Origin: Clonostachys chloroleuca
Lineage: Eukaryota > Ascomycota > Sordariomycetes > Hypocreales > Bionectriaceae
Assembly: GCA_037952775.1 (NCBI GenBank)
Contig: JBANAY010000004.1
Span: 8,494,001-8,558,000, forward strand
Length of the DNA stretch: 64,000 bases
Reading direction: 5' to 3'
The position numbers were made by a program, and so were the translations under genes. The notes below the pieces were generated by a model. That model was not told the DNA's origin, did not search any database, and saw only the letters and a list, made by a program, of their open reading frames with translations. Shown in pieces: positions 21,503-32,287 of this stretch. Each line of letters starts with the position of its first letter. Within the stretch, counting starts at the first letter, position 1.

Positions 21503-22927
21503 TTAGTAGTACATTGACCAACATAATTGTTAATTGTCCACTAGGCCTGAGCACCCTCTGAAAGTAAAGCAATCCCTATACTAATACTCGCTTGGTATAT
21601 TAGTAGAACCTTGGTTTGCCAATAAGTTTTCCGATAGGGATAAGTTGCTGTCCCAACCCTATATATGTTGAGGCATCCTCGGTTGCGTAGAGATGTCGGT
21701 TTTGCCTAGATGCTTTATATCTTATTAGAATATCAAGCAGTGGATGATGCGAGGGTTTACAGCGTTCCTGGTGTGTGCTCTGCCTAAAAATTGGCATAGC
21801 CTCTGCCGTCTATTATACATAGGAGGGATGTTGGTTGCCGCGGAAATTCCTGATTCATACGTAAACATTTAGTTGATTGCTAGTCTGACGTGTCTGACAT
21901 AGTAGATCCATGCACTATGACGAGCGAATGACTGCTGTGAATAAAGTCAAACGCCTCCATTGGCGACCTTGGTATGCGATCAGCTCTGAATAAGGCTGAT
22001 GCGCGGGATGTTGTGTATTCTTGTGATGTAATATTGCAGTAAGTCGGAGCTGCTCCAGAAGTAAGTTCATTTGATCTGCTCCTTGAGGCGGCAACGATGA
22101 CGATCCTGATGACAACTTTTGTCCTCTGCAAGCTTAGTCAAGCTGTGGCGAGTCTTAACTACATATAATAAGAAAAATATGGTGCAAAAAAAACTATGAC
22201 GCACGAGTTGTGGCGTTATCCCTTAAGGGCTCATATGTGGCGCAAACTGTGGCGCAGACGATTGAAGGAAGGAGGGGCGGAAGAAAGAGCCTTTCGTTCC
22301 TCAAGGCATTCTTACAATTGGTTGCTGTGCTGAAGCGCGTACGATTTGCCAAGCGTTTACGCGAGCTTGCAGTATGGCCGCCCTTTTCCCCCATCATCAT
22401 AGCAGGATCAGAGCAACCGTTCAATGTGAGGTGTGTCGCGAGCGGATGTAAGGCGGAAATTAGAGAAGCGGCATTTGGATGACGTAAGTACATAGTGGAA
22501 TGTACTCTGTACCCGCTGCTATGCCCCAACATTTAGTCGCATTTCGTTGCCCTTAGTCGCAGCGGGTCGCATTTAACGTATTTGATTGTATTTAATTGCA
22601 TATAGCTGCATTTAATCGCATTTGATCGCCGGTGCTTATTGCACAGGTTAGAGGTGCTGGTGTGATGGTTGATTACTTCCTAAAACTGGGCTCGGCGGGG
22701 GTGAAATGAGTCCCAATTCTTGGTAAAGCGGCCAAACCGTGGGTCAAGGTGCCAAGATTTTAAAACGAAGCCAAGTCTTAGGTACATCGGACACAGCACA
22801 CTTTAATCAAGGCCTGATTGTACATATGTACTTATGGACTAAGCCATTGTCCGGGCTACAGGTCAACAAATTAGAGACTGACCCTATCGGTGCCACAAGT
22901 AAGCTAGAAGCCTCATAGGTACGTATG
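21503..22927. other. Interval with repeat fragments
   Basis: About 22205–22310 is a fragment of the GTGGCGCA…GACGATTGAA…GAAAGA(G/A)CCTTTCGTTCCTC repeat seen in the endosulfine arms. About 22537–22635 is a degenerate short tandem repeat (CATTTAATCGCATTT-like). No supported gene. Confidence 0.45.
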
Positions 22928-23255
22928 ATGTAGACTCTGGTGTCACAGCCTTCAGACGCACGACCGGCCGTCCGTCCATCGAAGCCTCCAAGGATCTATT
23001 TTCTGCTTTCGTGTCTCATCCCTGCGTGGGTCGCCAGCAACTTCGCTTCCATTTTCTGCTCCTCGTGTCCAATTCCTCTTCCCATTTAGTAATGTGGACC
23101 TTGGTGTCACAGCCTTCAGATGCACGACCGGCCGTCCGCCCATCAAATCCTCCAAGGATCGATTCTGCTTTCGTGTCTCATCCCTGTGTGGGTCGCCAGC
23201 AACTTCGCGTCCATTTAATGCTCCTCGTGTCCAATTCCTCTTCCCATTTAGTGTT
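22928..23255 (+). repeat. Two-copy direct repeat of about 165 bp
   Basis: Copies at about 22928–23089 and 23091–23255 share GGTGTCACAGCCTTCAGA, ACGACCGGCCGTCCG, GTGTCTCATCCCTG and GTCGCCAGCAACTTCGC, and end CCTCTTCCCATTTAGT. They differ by scattered substitutions and small gaps. Not coding as far as I can see. Confidence 0.75.
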
Positions 23256-23502
23256 AGGCCTAATATCCTATGCTGATACGTGCCTTTCGTGTATCATTCG
23301 CCCGCAACATTTCTTAATTACTCCTGGTCGTTTCATTGACCTAGCCGCCCTTTTCGGCCTTTTCGCAGCAGCGTCTCACTGTGTTCATCCGCTCTTACAT
23401 CGCTTACAGATATCAATAGCTCGCCACTAGACATAGAGCTGATCATGAGCAAGCACAGATAAATAAAAGAATGCCTTAATTATAGAAAGTCACTCTAGAT
23501 AT

Positions 23503-23844
23503 CTAGATAGAAGTACTATTACCATCCTCCTTCATAGTATAGTCGGCCGGCGTCTTTCTCACAGGGCGTGGGAATGATCTTCCCTTTGTCAAAGAAAATA
23601 AATAAGTAAGCCGTAGGAATTGATATTTCATTAGGCTACTTACAATCTCGTCAATAGAGGCCGGGAACGATGAGTCGCTGGCGGAGTTATACTCGTAATA
23701 CCTGTTATTCCGACGCACAAGGAGATAAATATCAAAGTTACCCCGAAGGCTAATCTTGTCGCATCTACGTATTAGCCGCTCTATTGTCCTGGTGAGATTC
23801 TCATTTGAGCGATCTCTCTTAGCAGGTAGCGGCTTATGTTCCAT
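23503..23844 (-). CDS. Small MADS-box-like (SRF-type) protein
   Basis: The 113-residue frame has KRDRSNENLTRTIERLIRRC then DKISLRGNFDIYLLVRRN and NRYYEYNS. This resembles the compact MADS-box-like proteins common in filamentous fungi (helix, then a D-(V/I)-Y-(V/L)-L strand and R(Y/F)YEY). A GTAAGT…AAAG intron is plausible after DEI (about 23586–23646); it is in phase, so the frame stays open either way and ends in KTPADYTMKEDG. The N-terminal DNA-binding residues of classical MADS proteins are poorly conserved, so DNA binding is an inference. Confidence 0.5.
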   Translation of the reverse strand: MEHKPLPAKRDRSNENLTRTIERLIRRCDKISLRGNFDIYLLVRRNNRYYEYNSASDSSFPASIDEIVSSLMKYQFLRLTYLFSLTKGRSFPRPVRKTPADYTMKEDGNSTSI

Positions 23845-24164
23845 AGTCTTGTTTTCCTTTTGGGGAAATATTAGTTAGTTAGCAATTTGGTATCCAAGGT
23901 TGAATTGCTAGATTTGATAGCTGCGAGGAAGGAGGATGGCGAGCCCGGGGGTATTTAACCCCGACTCAGGGCCTGTTCTGGGCTGGTACCAGTTCTAGGA
24001 CCATAGAGCTCCATGATCTTGGCACACCTAGTCAGACGAGCCACCCCTGTACCTACAGTGTGTGATTTATATGTACACCCCCTTCGTTACACGCAACCAA
24101 CATCTTAACGCCCTGCAAATCTTTACGCGACTGCCTAAGCACTCTAGTTAGCCGTTTACATCAT

Positions 24165-24850
24165 AAATTGCTAGCAACTTTTAGCGCTGTGCAAAACTGT
24201 TTTCTGTGAATGGAGCATGTTGCTAGCAACCTACACGCTCTAGAGCAACCTCAGCTTTCCTGTGCCCCGTAGGTTGCTGGCAATCTGAGCTTCCCTGATT
24301 GCTGCTTTCTGTAGGTTGCTAGCAACCTCAGCTCCCCTGATTGCTGATTGCTGATTTCTGTAGGTTGCTGGCAACCATTTGTTTTCCTGGTCTCTGCTTT
24401 CTGTAGGTTGCTAGCAACCTCAGCTTCCCTGATTGCTGCTTTCTGTAGGTTGCTGGCAACCATGTGTTTTCCTGGTCTCTGCTTTCTAGAGGGTCGCTGG
24501 CGACCATGAGTTTTCCTGATCTCTGCTTTCCGGGGGGTCGCTGGCGACCATGAGCTTCCCTGATTGCTGATTTCCGGAGGGTCGCTGGCGACCATGAGTT
24601 TTCCTGGTCTCTGGTCTCTGGAGGGTCGCTGGCGACCATGAGTTTTCCTGGGTCTCTGGTTTCTAGAGGGTCGTTGGCGACCATGAGCTTCCCTGATTGC
24701 TGATTTTCGGAGGGTCGCTGGCGACCATGAGTTTTCCTGGTCTCTGCTTTCTAGAGGGTCGCTGGCGACCATGAGTTTTCCTGATCTCTGATCTCCGGAG
24801 GGTCGCTGGCGACCATGAGCTTCCCTGATTGCTGTAGGTTGCCAGCAACC
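24165..24850. repeat. Palindrome-based minisatellite
   Basis: About 14–16 units spaced roughly 43–48 bp apart, each centred on a 14-bp palindrome. Outer units read GGTTGCTAGCAACC or GGTTGCTGGCAACC (for example about 24313, 24361, 24406, 24447, 24836). Inner units read GGTCGCTGGCGACC (about 24492 to 24801). Spacers alternate CATGAG(T/C)TTTCCTG(G/A)TCTCTG and CATGAGCTTCCCTGATTGCTG types. Minus-strand frames stay open through much of it because of the repeat, which is not evidence for a gene. Confidence 0.9.
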
Positions 24851-25129
24851 TCTGGCTTTCGCTTGCCGCGCACCGTCCTGGCCATCCCGCACCCATGTAA
24901 ATTGTGGAGGCAGTGAAGAAATACGAACTTAAGGGAGGAGTTAGTACAAGTTTCATTGTCACAATAGAAGCAAAAATAGCTGTGTAGGTACAGGTATGTA
25001 CATGTACCTACAGTACATACGTATGTAAACACGGTATGTGATTGCAAAGCTCTATGTACACACAATAATGACCTAGAAGGTTCTGTGGGGCCTACCTGAA
25101 TCCGCCTTCAGCGCCTCCTAGCATGCCCA

Positions 25130-25650
25130 GATTCTCCCTCAGTCCCAAAAGATGGATGAACATGCAATGTACCAGCTCTTCCAATGGGATAGCACACAAT
25201 GGGACAGCCCTTCCAATGGGACAGCACAGGGTGCACCAGCCCTCCTGGTGGGATAGTACATAGTGTACCAGCCCTTTTACTGTAACAGTATTCAATATCC
25301 TAGCTCTTCAATGTACTAACCCATCTGTATCCCAGCCCCTCCATGTACCAGCCCATCCGATGGGATAGCCCATCTAGTGGGACAGCCCATTCGATGAGAT
25401 AGCCCATCTGTAGGACAGCTCACCTGATGGGATAGCTCATTCAGTAGGACAGCCCATCCAGTAGGATAGCCTATCCAGTAGGTCAGCCTACAATAGGTCA
25501 GCCTACAATAGGTCAGCCTACAATAGGCCAACCTACATAATAGGCCAGCCTACAATGGGCCAACCCACACATTAGGCCAGCCTACAATAGGCCAACCCAC
25601 ACAATAGGCCAGCCTACAATAGCCCAACCTACATAATAGGCCAACCCGCG
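25130..25650. repeat. Degenerate minisatellites (CAGCCC/GGCCAGCCTACAATA)
   Basis: 25160–25480 repeats ATGGGA(T/C)AGC(A/C)C-like units of about 20 bp. 25480–25650 repeats a crisper unit built on AGGCCAGCCTACAAT and AGGCCAACCCACAC. The array runs into the 3' end of a gene relic. Confidence 0.8.
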
Positions 25651-25659
25651 GTAGATATG

Positions 25660-26180
25660 GTCGAAAGCCAGTCGATGTCGTATCTGCTATTTCGGTAGCT
25701 GGAGTGACATCTTTGCTCGGTAATGGTGCCCTTTTCGGCGTGTCTTCACGGGACGATGCCCAAGACTTGGCTAGCGACACCTCGATCTGTACGTAATCGT
25801 GAGATACATCCGACGAGCCGACAGCACGACCGGAGGTGGCGGCGAAGGGCGGCGCGGATATCGGCGAAGTTGAAGAAGCCTGCTGGAGCCTGGACGACGA
25901 CAACGACACCAGCGTAGCGCTATCGGCGGGGACGGGTTGTCGCGAGCGCTGATGCAGCGATATCTACTCGGAGGTGGCGTGAGTTGAACGTTGTCGATAT
26001 TCTGCTTTAGGGCACCATTTCGGCCCATCTCTTCAATGGAGATAGAAAAGATGGGTTTTGGGCTGGGGTCACGTAGTGTAGGGAGTTTGGCGAGGCATGA
26101 GTAGATGTGGCTAGCATTGGCGATGCCTTCAACATGGTCTTCGGCGCATGGCTCGTGTCGTTGTCGTTATAAAACCGGCA
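25660..26180 (-). pseudogene. Frameshifted gene relic cut by a minisatellite
   Basis: The minus-strand frame from about 26170 reads RHEPCAEDHVEGIANASHIY, then SCLAKLPTLRDPSPKPIFSI and NVQLTPPPS. It then continues in another frame as SRQPVPADSATLVSLSSSRL and ASSREDTPKRAPLPSKDVTP, before the reading runs into the AGGCCAGCCTACAAT array. Composition is coding-like, but no start, splice or family is recognised. Probably an old gene truncated at its 3' end. Confidence 0.3.
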
Positions 26181-26920
26181 GTCAGGAAAGATGAACTGAC
26201 AGGTTGAGCAGAGTATATTACGTCAACTACCACTCCGGGAAGGGGTAAAGTACGGCTGACTTGTGGATTTGATTACCCTCCGCTTATGCAAGACACTCAC
26301 GTGATCACGTTCCAGTGCGTATCCAGTACCAGATATTTCCCGACCCAGAGGCATATTGATCTTATCTTTTTGTTTTTCTTTGTGCTACATCTTACATATA
26401 CTCAGACCTGATCTATATTATTAACTAATGTCATATTATATTGCTTATTCGTAATCTGTCATGTACAAGCTCATCCTACTCATTTCTCCTCTTGTTGCCC
26501 ATTTTGAAATGAGTGATTATATTGCTTGTTCTATTCATTATTTAACAGGCGGGAGCACTCATACTTATACACATCCCCAACTCATGTTATACATTACTGT
26601 TTCAGTCGAGATGTTTAACAGCCCAAGATGTCTTCGTGTCTAGATTTACGAATACAGACATTTGAGAGCCGGAAAAGGCTTCTTGTGCATACACTGTAAA
26701 TGGCTTAGCTATTCGGCCATTCTTAGCCCTGCACTAGAAGCACGTCTTTCGTATACACTCCATGCACATTGTTCCTTGGTCAATATCCCGGCACTTACCT
26801 CAGGCCAGAAACTGCGGCTCGAGCATAAAATGCGCGGCGTTTCATCGGGACGCTAGCTGTCCGCGTACACACCAGCTGTCCTCGTACATGTTGAAATGAG
26901 TGATTGTATTGCTTGCGGAC
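26181..26920. other. Interval without a supported gene
   Basis: Moderately AT-rich DNA with short open frames only. Nothing recognised. Confidence 0.4.
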
Positions 26921-27127
26921 CATGGGGCTGTCCCTGGACCATGCTGTTCTGGGACCACAGGGCTGTCCTGGGACCATATAGCTGTCCTGGGACCATATAG
27001 CTGTCCTGGGACCATATAGCTGTCCTGGGACCACAGGGCTGTCCTGAGACCACAGGGCTGTCCTGAGACCACAGGGCTGTCCTCGGACCATGCTGTCCTG
27101 GGACCATAGAGCTGTCCCCGTACACAC
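26921..27127. repeat. CTGTCCTGGGACCATATAG minisatellite
   Basis: About nine to ten units of 19–20 bp: GGGCTGTCCTGGGACCATAT and the related GGGCTGTCCTGAGACCACA. Flanked by CTGTCC(G/T)CGTACACACC words on both sides (about 26869 and 27113). Confidence 0.9.
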
Positions 27128-27775
27128 CGGCCGTCCTTGGGCACTGAATGTCTCCGGTACTTCAATGATTGTTGAAAGAACTGAATCGTCGGCTTCCGTG
27201 CTTATCTCTGCGATGGCGACAAGGCTAGTGACAGCTGGCAAGGTGTGTAACACATTCCGCTTGAATGCAGGAACTGGGCGGATGAATGAATAAATTTAGT
27301 GGAAACTGATCGTGCGGGTTGTGGGTGAAAAGATCGTTAGGTTGCCCATAAAAATCTAAGGAAAAGAAAGCAAGAACTGAAGTGTTTGTCGTTGCTTCTT
27401 TGTGGCTGAGGTGGTTTTAACTAGCAAATATGGTGTGAGCATTAGTAATACGAACTTCAGAGTCCAGGAAATGGTACCATCCATGTTCTTGGAGCCCAAC
27501 CAACAAACTCAACAAGTCCAATTAACTGTGAGTCTCAAAGCTGACTGGATCAGTTTGCAAATGCATAGGTCCTCCAACTGAATGTAAATTACCTGCTTCC
27601 CTTTCATCTACGCAATCTCCATATTCAACCTTCCACTTGTACCGGTGACAACGCTTCTCTGCTCCCGGTGCAACCCATACAAGCATTCCTCGGAATTGGG
27701 AGGGTTGGTCGAGCACCACATTTCTCTAGCACTATAGTTCGTGACACTCCATAGCGCTACATCCTTCGAGCACTA

Positions 27776-28160
27776 CCCCCCCCCCCCCCCCCCTACTGCT
27801 ACACCTCTTAGTACTATTTATAACCTATATGTAGCACACGCGTCTGGAGCACTAGGTACACCTCCCGAGCACTACACCTCCCGAGCACTACACCTCCCGA
27901 CTGCTACACCTCCCGACTACTACATCTCCCGAGCGCTACACCTCCCGAGTGGCACACCCCTCGAGCACTACACCTCCCGAGCACTACACCTCCCGACTGC
28001 TACACCTCCCGACTGCTACACCCCCCGACTGCAACTCCCCCCGAGCGCTACACCTCCCGAGTGGCACACCCCTCGAGCACTACACCTCCCGAGCACTACA
28101 CCTCCCGACTGCTACACCTCTCGAGTGCTACACCTCCCAAGCACTACGCGCCCCCTGTAC
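27776..28160. repeat. Poly-C run and 17-bp CTACACCTCCCGAGCA minisatellite
   Basis: A run of about 16 C (27778–27793) precedes some 17 units of CTACACCTCCCGA(C/G)(T/C)G(C/G)-type sequence. A higher-order block (GAGCGCTACACCTCCCGAGT then GGCACACCCCTCGAGC) occurs twice. The same CTAC words recur more loosely to about 28460. Confidence 0.9.
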
Positions 28161-28534
28161 TATCAATAGCTCCCATGGAGTGCTACGCCAACTGCATTGG
28201 TAGTACTATCTGTAGCATCTATGGAGTACTACTACGCCTACTGCCTTGGTAGTACTATCTATAGCATCTGTTTAACTAGCCGCCATGTCTAGCCCACCAA
28301 TGCAAGGTTTGCCAGAATCACACTCGTCAGATCTGAGCCGAGGACTCATCTAGATATCCCCCTAGCACTACGCCTCTTACCTCTCCAATGCTACATCTCT
28401 CACCTTTCTAGCACTATCTATAGCCTTCTTTAAGTACTATATGTACCTCAATGCCCTATAATGAAGCATACAATATGTGCCTAAAATATAGGTTGAAAAT
28501 AGCTCTTAATTAATGAATGATGGATTACCTGGGC

Positions 28535-28690
28535 TGCGTACGCCAAACTGCGTACGAGACGCCCCCTGTACAGACCGCACCCGCGAATTCGCGTACGAGA
28601 ATTGCAGCGTGCGCAGAAATGCGTACGAGAGATATCGCGAACGCAGAGTCGCATGTGAGAGTCGAAGCGCGCAGGGATTCGGGTAGAAGC
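28535..28690. repeat. Short repeats of GCGTACGAGA
   Basis: At least three copies of (T/C)GCGTACGAGA plus diverged forms (CGCATGTGAGA) at about 20–40 bp spacing. The GTACG core is palindromic (CGTACG). Not coding. Confidence 0.55.
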
Positions 28691-28859
28691 TAGCGGCTGA
28701 TCAAGGCCAGACTCGTTGGGAAGATCGGGGAGTATCATAATCCCATGTAACTACAAAAGCTCAAATAACCTTAGCGGGTCTAACAAGAAAGCGTCATGAC
28801 GGCATTTTTTCATACCGATCAAGTATGGGTTACTGTTGCTAGAAGCCCTGGAATGTGAT

Positions 28860-29027
28860 TGGAGAACGTGGGACAGGGTACAGTATGACTAATTGACTGC
28901 CTGCGAGGAATGTGGTTGACAACGCCGTTCCGAAATAATCCCGAAAGGGGCTGGGTGTCACTTTGTCACACCTACTTCAACACGGCTTTGTGCATCTCGT
29001 GCTACATAACAGGCCTATGACAGTGCC
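28860..29027. repeat. Dispersed 5'-flank repeat before the FunK1 gene
   Basis: GTTGAC…GTTCCGAAATAATCCCGA…GGCTGG and GTGCTACATA are shared with about 10850–10920. A similar but more diverged order occurs at about 16040–16165, where the start context TGTCATGGCGCACCAA also matches. It may be a mobile fragment or a duplicated promoter. Confidence 0.55.
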
Positions 29028-31442
29028 ATGGCGCACCAAGGCCAGTCCAGATTGATTGAGGACCATCCTATTGGAAGCAGTCTCGACGTTTTTCGCGATT
29101 CTTTCAACTCCCTCTGCAAAGACAGAACCATCTTTCACTCGCCTGATCCGCTTGCCCACTTTACCCATGAAGGTAAGGTATATAAACTTCGCCGAGGTCT
29201 ACTCCTCTAACCAGCTCGCAGATATCCAGAATCTCGCTCTCGATCTCCTTTCCCTTCTGCGAAAACTCCCCGTCATCCTCTTATTGCAATCAAAGACAGG
29301 CCACGGCCCCCTCCGAAACGATCTCCTCAAACTCATTTCTGCTGTTGCCTCGGATGACTTCGACTTTGACCGCGTCAAACCCTTGTTAAAATCCGCGCTC
29401 GCTGATGAGCTAGACGATGCCATCATCTGGAATCATCTCTACGAAGCTGTTACAGAATCGACCCCGCCTCCTCGACCAATACCTTCGTCGATCCAACAAA
29501 CGCCGTTGAGTCAGAATACAAGCGGCCTCGTGAACTCGTCGGAATTTCGCCAGAATGTGGATCCGATCCTTAAGTTGGAGCTTGAGCATCTCTATACTGG
29601 ATTACCCAATTTCCACAAAGCCTTCTTTGGAGACGTGCCAGACCTCGACAGAGTCTCTGAGGCGGTTTTTCGCAGGTGCACCGACGGCGACCATCCGCTG
29701 TTCACTGATGGTTGGACTGGATGGCCAGCAACCGCCAAGAGAGCGAGGTGCTGGCTTGGTTTAGTGGCTTGATACCCAAGCTGGAAGCATTCGCAAGCGA
29801 CCACGATCCGAGAGTGGCGACCCGACGCAAGCTATTGGCGCAGCCTAGGACTCCATTAATTGGCTCCACAGGCAAACGCAGCATGGATATCGGCTTTGTT
29901 AACAGTGGAATCACTTACAATCCTGACTCTGAAGATTCGAGATATCGCTGGTCACACATCCTCGTTGCCGGCGAACTGAAAAGCAACCCGAAGGCGGACA
30001 CACAGTCGATTGCATGGATTGATCTTGCAAGGTATGTGAGAGAGGTTTTCGGGGCCCAAGAGACTCGTCGCTTCGTACTGGGCTTTACTCTCTGCGGGTC
30101 TCTTATGAGGGTATGGGAGTTCGACCGGCTTGGGGGAATCGCCTCCGAACAATTTGACATCAACAAGAAGGCTGGTGGGCTACAGTTTGTGACGACCATC
30201 CTCGGATTTCTACGGATGAACGAGGAGATGCTTGGGTTTGACCCTACCATTAGAGCATCTGGCGATGAGCAATATATCGACATTGAACGACACGGCAAAA
30301 CAGAGCGCCTCATCATTGACGAGGTCATGAAGCGAGCACATTGCGTTGCCGGTCGGGCGACTGTCTGTTGGAGAGCTCATCGCAAGGAGGATCCGCAGAC
30401 ACCGCTTGTTATCAAAGACTCGTGGCAATATACTGATCGGGACGAAGAAGGCGAACTTCTCCGAGAGGCGACTGAGAAAGGCGTTGCTAACGTTGCCCGA
30501 TATTACCATCATGAGACCGTTCGCGTACGAGGTGCCAATGACGACATCCAACAAAACATTCGAAAGTGCCTGGACGTCACGGAAGCTGCTAACTATCGAC
30601 CAGGACGTGCGACGCTACAGTCCAGTACGAACGTATCTATTTCCCGCAAAGTGCGAAGCACCAGCGCTGGCATTAAGCGGCCATCCAGCGATGCTGACGC
30701 CACTCTACCGCCGATTAAGCGGTCCCGTCCAACTTCTCCAATAAAGGCAAGCGGCGAACGACCACCAAACCGGATGCACCGGCGAGTTATCCTTAGCGAC
30801 TACGGAAAACCAATCTATAAAGCAAGCTCTCGCGTAGCGCTGCTTTCTGCGGTGGAAGGCTGCATTGACGGCCATTATCACTTGCACAAGGCGGGCCTTC
30901 TCCACAGAGACATTTCTATCAACAACCTCATGATGAACGAGGACGAAAAGAACCCCTCTAGGACAGCCTTCTTGATCGACCTTGACCTTGCTGTCCGAGA
31001 GCAACGAGAAGGTGCTTCTGGAGCAAAGGGAAAGACAGGAACGAGGGCATTTATGGCTATAGGAGCACTGTTGGATGATGAGCACTCCTTCATGCATGAT
31101 CTTGAGTCCTTCTTCTGGGTATTGTTCTGGATATGTATTCACTACAATGGCCCTAACGACGGCAAGCCGGTGCCGCGATTTGAAAAATGGAATTATGTTG
31201 ATACGGATGAGTTAGCAGAACTGAAGAAGGGCGAGATCGCGGATGAGGAAGATTTTCTCAAGAAGGTAGACAAGCATTTCACGTCGCACTACCGGCCGCT
31301 GATCCCATGGGTCAATAGGCTGCGAAGGAAAGTATTTCCTAATGGTGGGAGATGGAAGAGGCAAGAGCCGGAGCTCTATTCCTCGATGAAGAAGATCCTC
31401 CACGATGCCCGGATGGATCCAAAGGTGTTGGCGGAAGGTTGA
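29028..31442 (+). pseudogene. FunK1-type fungal protein kinase, one frameshift
   Basis: Exon 1 is 29028–29172; a 49-nt intron (29173–29221, GTAAGG…CTAAC…GCAG) leads to DIQNLALDLLSLLRKLPVI. The N-terminal region (GPLRNDLLKL, FTDGWTGWP) and the kinase region match FunK1. Catalytic features seen: Lys in VIKDSW, HRDISINN (30903–30926), DLD in place of DFG (30978–30986), GTRAFMA and HDLESFFWVLFWI. Near 29729 the frame must change: reading stops in one frame at ARCWLGLVA and resumes in another at NRQESEVLAWFSGL, as if one base were missing. Otherwise full length, about 800 residues. Either a recent pseudogene or a sequence error. Substrates of this family are unknown. Confidence 0.8.
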
Positions 31443-32001
31443 ACCGTATAATAAGATAAAGTTGCTTATATTTACAATTAATTGGCTGTAGCTAGATTTG
31501 CAGACTGTGGTGGTTACCTTAGTAGATCATCTCAATCCTTATTGACAATGCCACCTACAGACTGTCTCAAAATCTAGCTGCAGAGAGCCGGATATGCCAG
31601 ATCGCGTTCGACAACCCGGCCAAAGTCCTGGGGCATGACGTGGATCAGCACGATCTATACAAGACATGCAATATATATTTTAATTCAACTTCAAATCTGG
31701 AAATAGTCCGCAAACGAAGTGTACTTGAGATCTACGATTCTTGCGTAGTTTGCTGATTTTCTCGCTAATTTTCTCCCTAGCATTCTAAGACCCGCACCAA
31801 TGGAGATTTGAAGTGCAAAGGATGCACTCAGTATTTTACCACTAATTCCGTGATGGTGTTAAGCAGTCAATCCTCCAATTTCCTATCGATAAGATATCAC
31901 AGCTTAGGCAGTCTCCATATGGCTGGAAAAAACGCCATGGCACGTGACCAGTGAATCTAAATCAACGCTGGTCGACAACCCGCAAGACTGGCCCAGGCTA
32001 G
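31443..32001. other. Interval without a supported gene
   Basis: Nothing recognised. Contains the 3' flank of the FunK1 gene. Confidence 0.4.
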
Positions 32002-32287
32002 ATGCACCGCACCCACTTCTCTCGCTCCCAGGATCTATACAAGTTTCGCCCGTCTCATAACGAGCTTGAACACGTGAAGAGGACGCTGAGGGTGTTCTCG
32101 AATAAAACGCGCAATAACCCGGCGACGTTTGTCATTAGACAAGGGGATCTGGGCTTTATCGCCTTCCAGAGATCGGACGGCACCATGACGCTTAAATGAG
32201 GTATACCGTGATGAGAAGTATGTTTGTTGGACTTGGGATGTGGAAAAGGGCGGCATCATAGAAACTGGAGGCAATGCCCTCCCTGTG
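32002..32287 (+). pseudogene. Small orphan frame with apparent one-base frameshift
   Basis: From ATG at 32002 the frame reads to TMTLK and stops at 32197. In another frame the sequence continues without delay as NEVYRDEKYVCWTWDVEKGG and ends PVKFID at 32287. Removing one A from the AAA at about 32193–32195 would join both into a protein of about 95 residues. No family recognised. Either a broken small gene or a sequence error. Confidence 0.35.

Noticed and set aside
24165..24850. Possible CRISPR-like array (regular repeats with palindromes)
   Set aside because: Spacers are themselves repeated, the units vary, the genome is eukaryotic, and there are no cas genes.
24251..24962. Long minus-strand open frames rich in Arg, Ser and Trp
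   Set aside because: They are produced by the palindromic minisatellite; several frames are open at once.
26795..27253. Minus-strand open frame with GQ/GPRTA repeats
   Set aside because: Explained by the CTGTCCTGGGACC tandem repeat.
27741..28203. Pro/Thr/His-rich plus-strand open frames
   Set aside because: Explained by the 17-bp CTACACCTCCCGAGCA repeat; no start context or conserved features.
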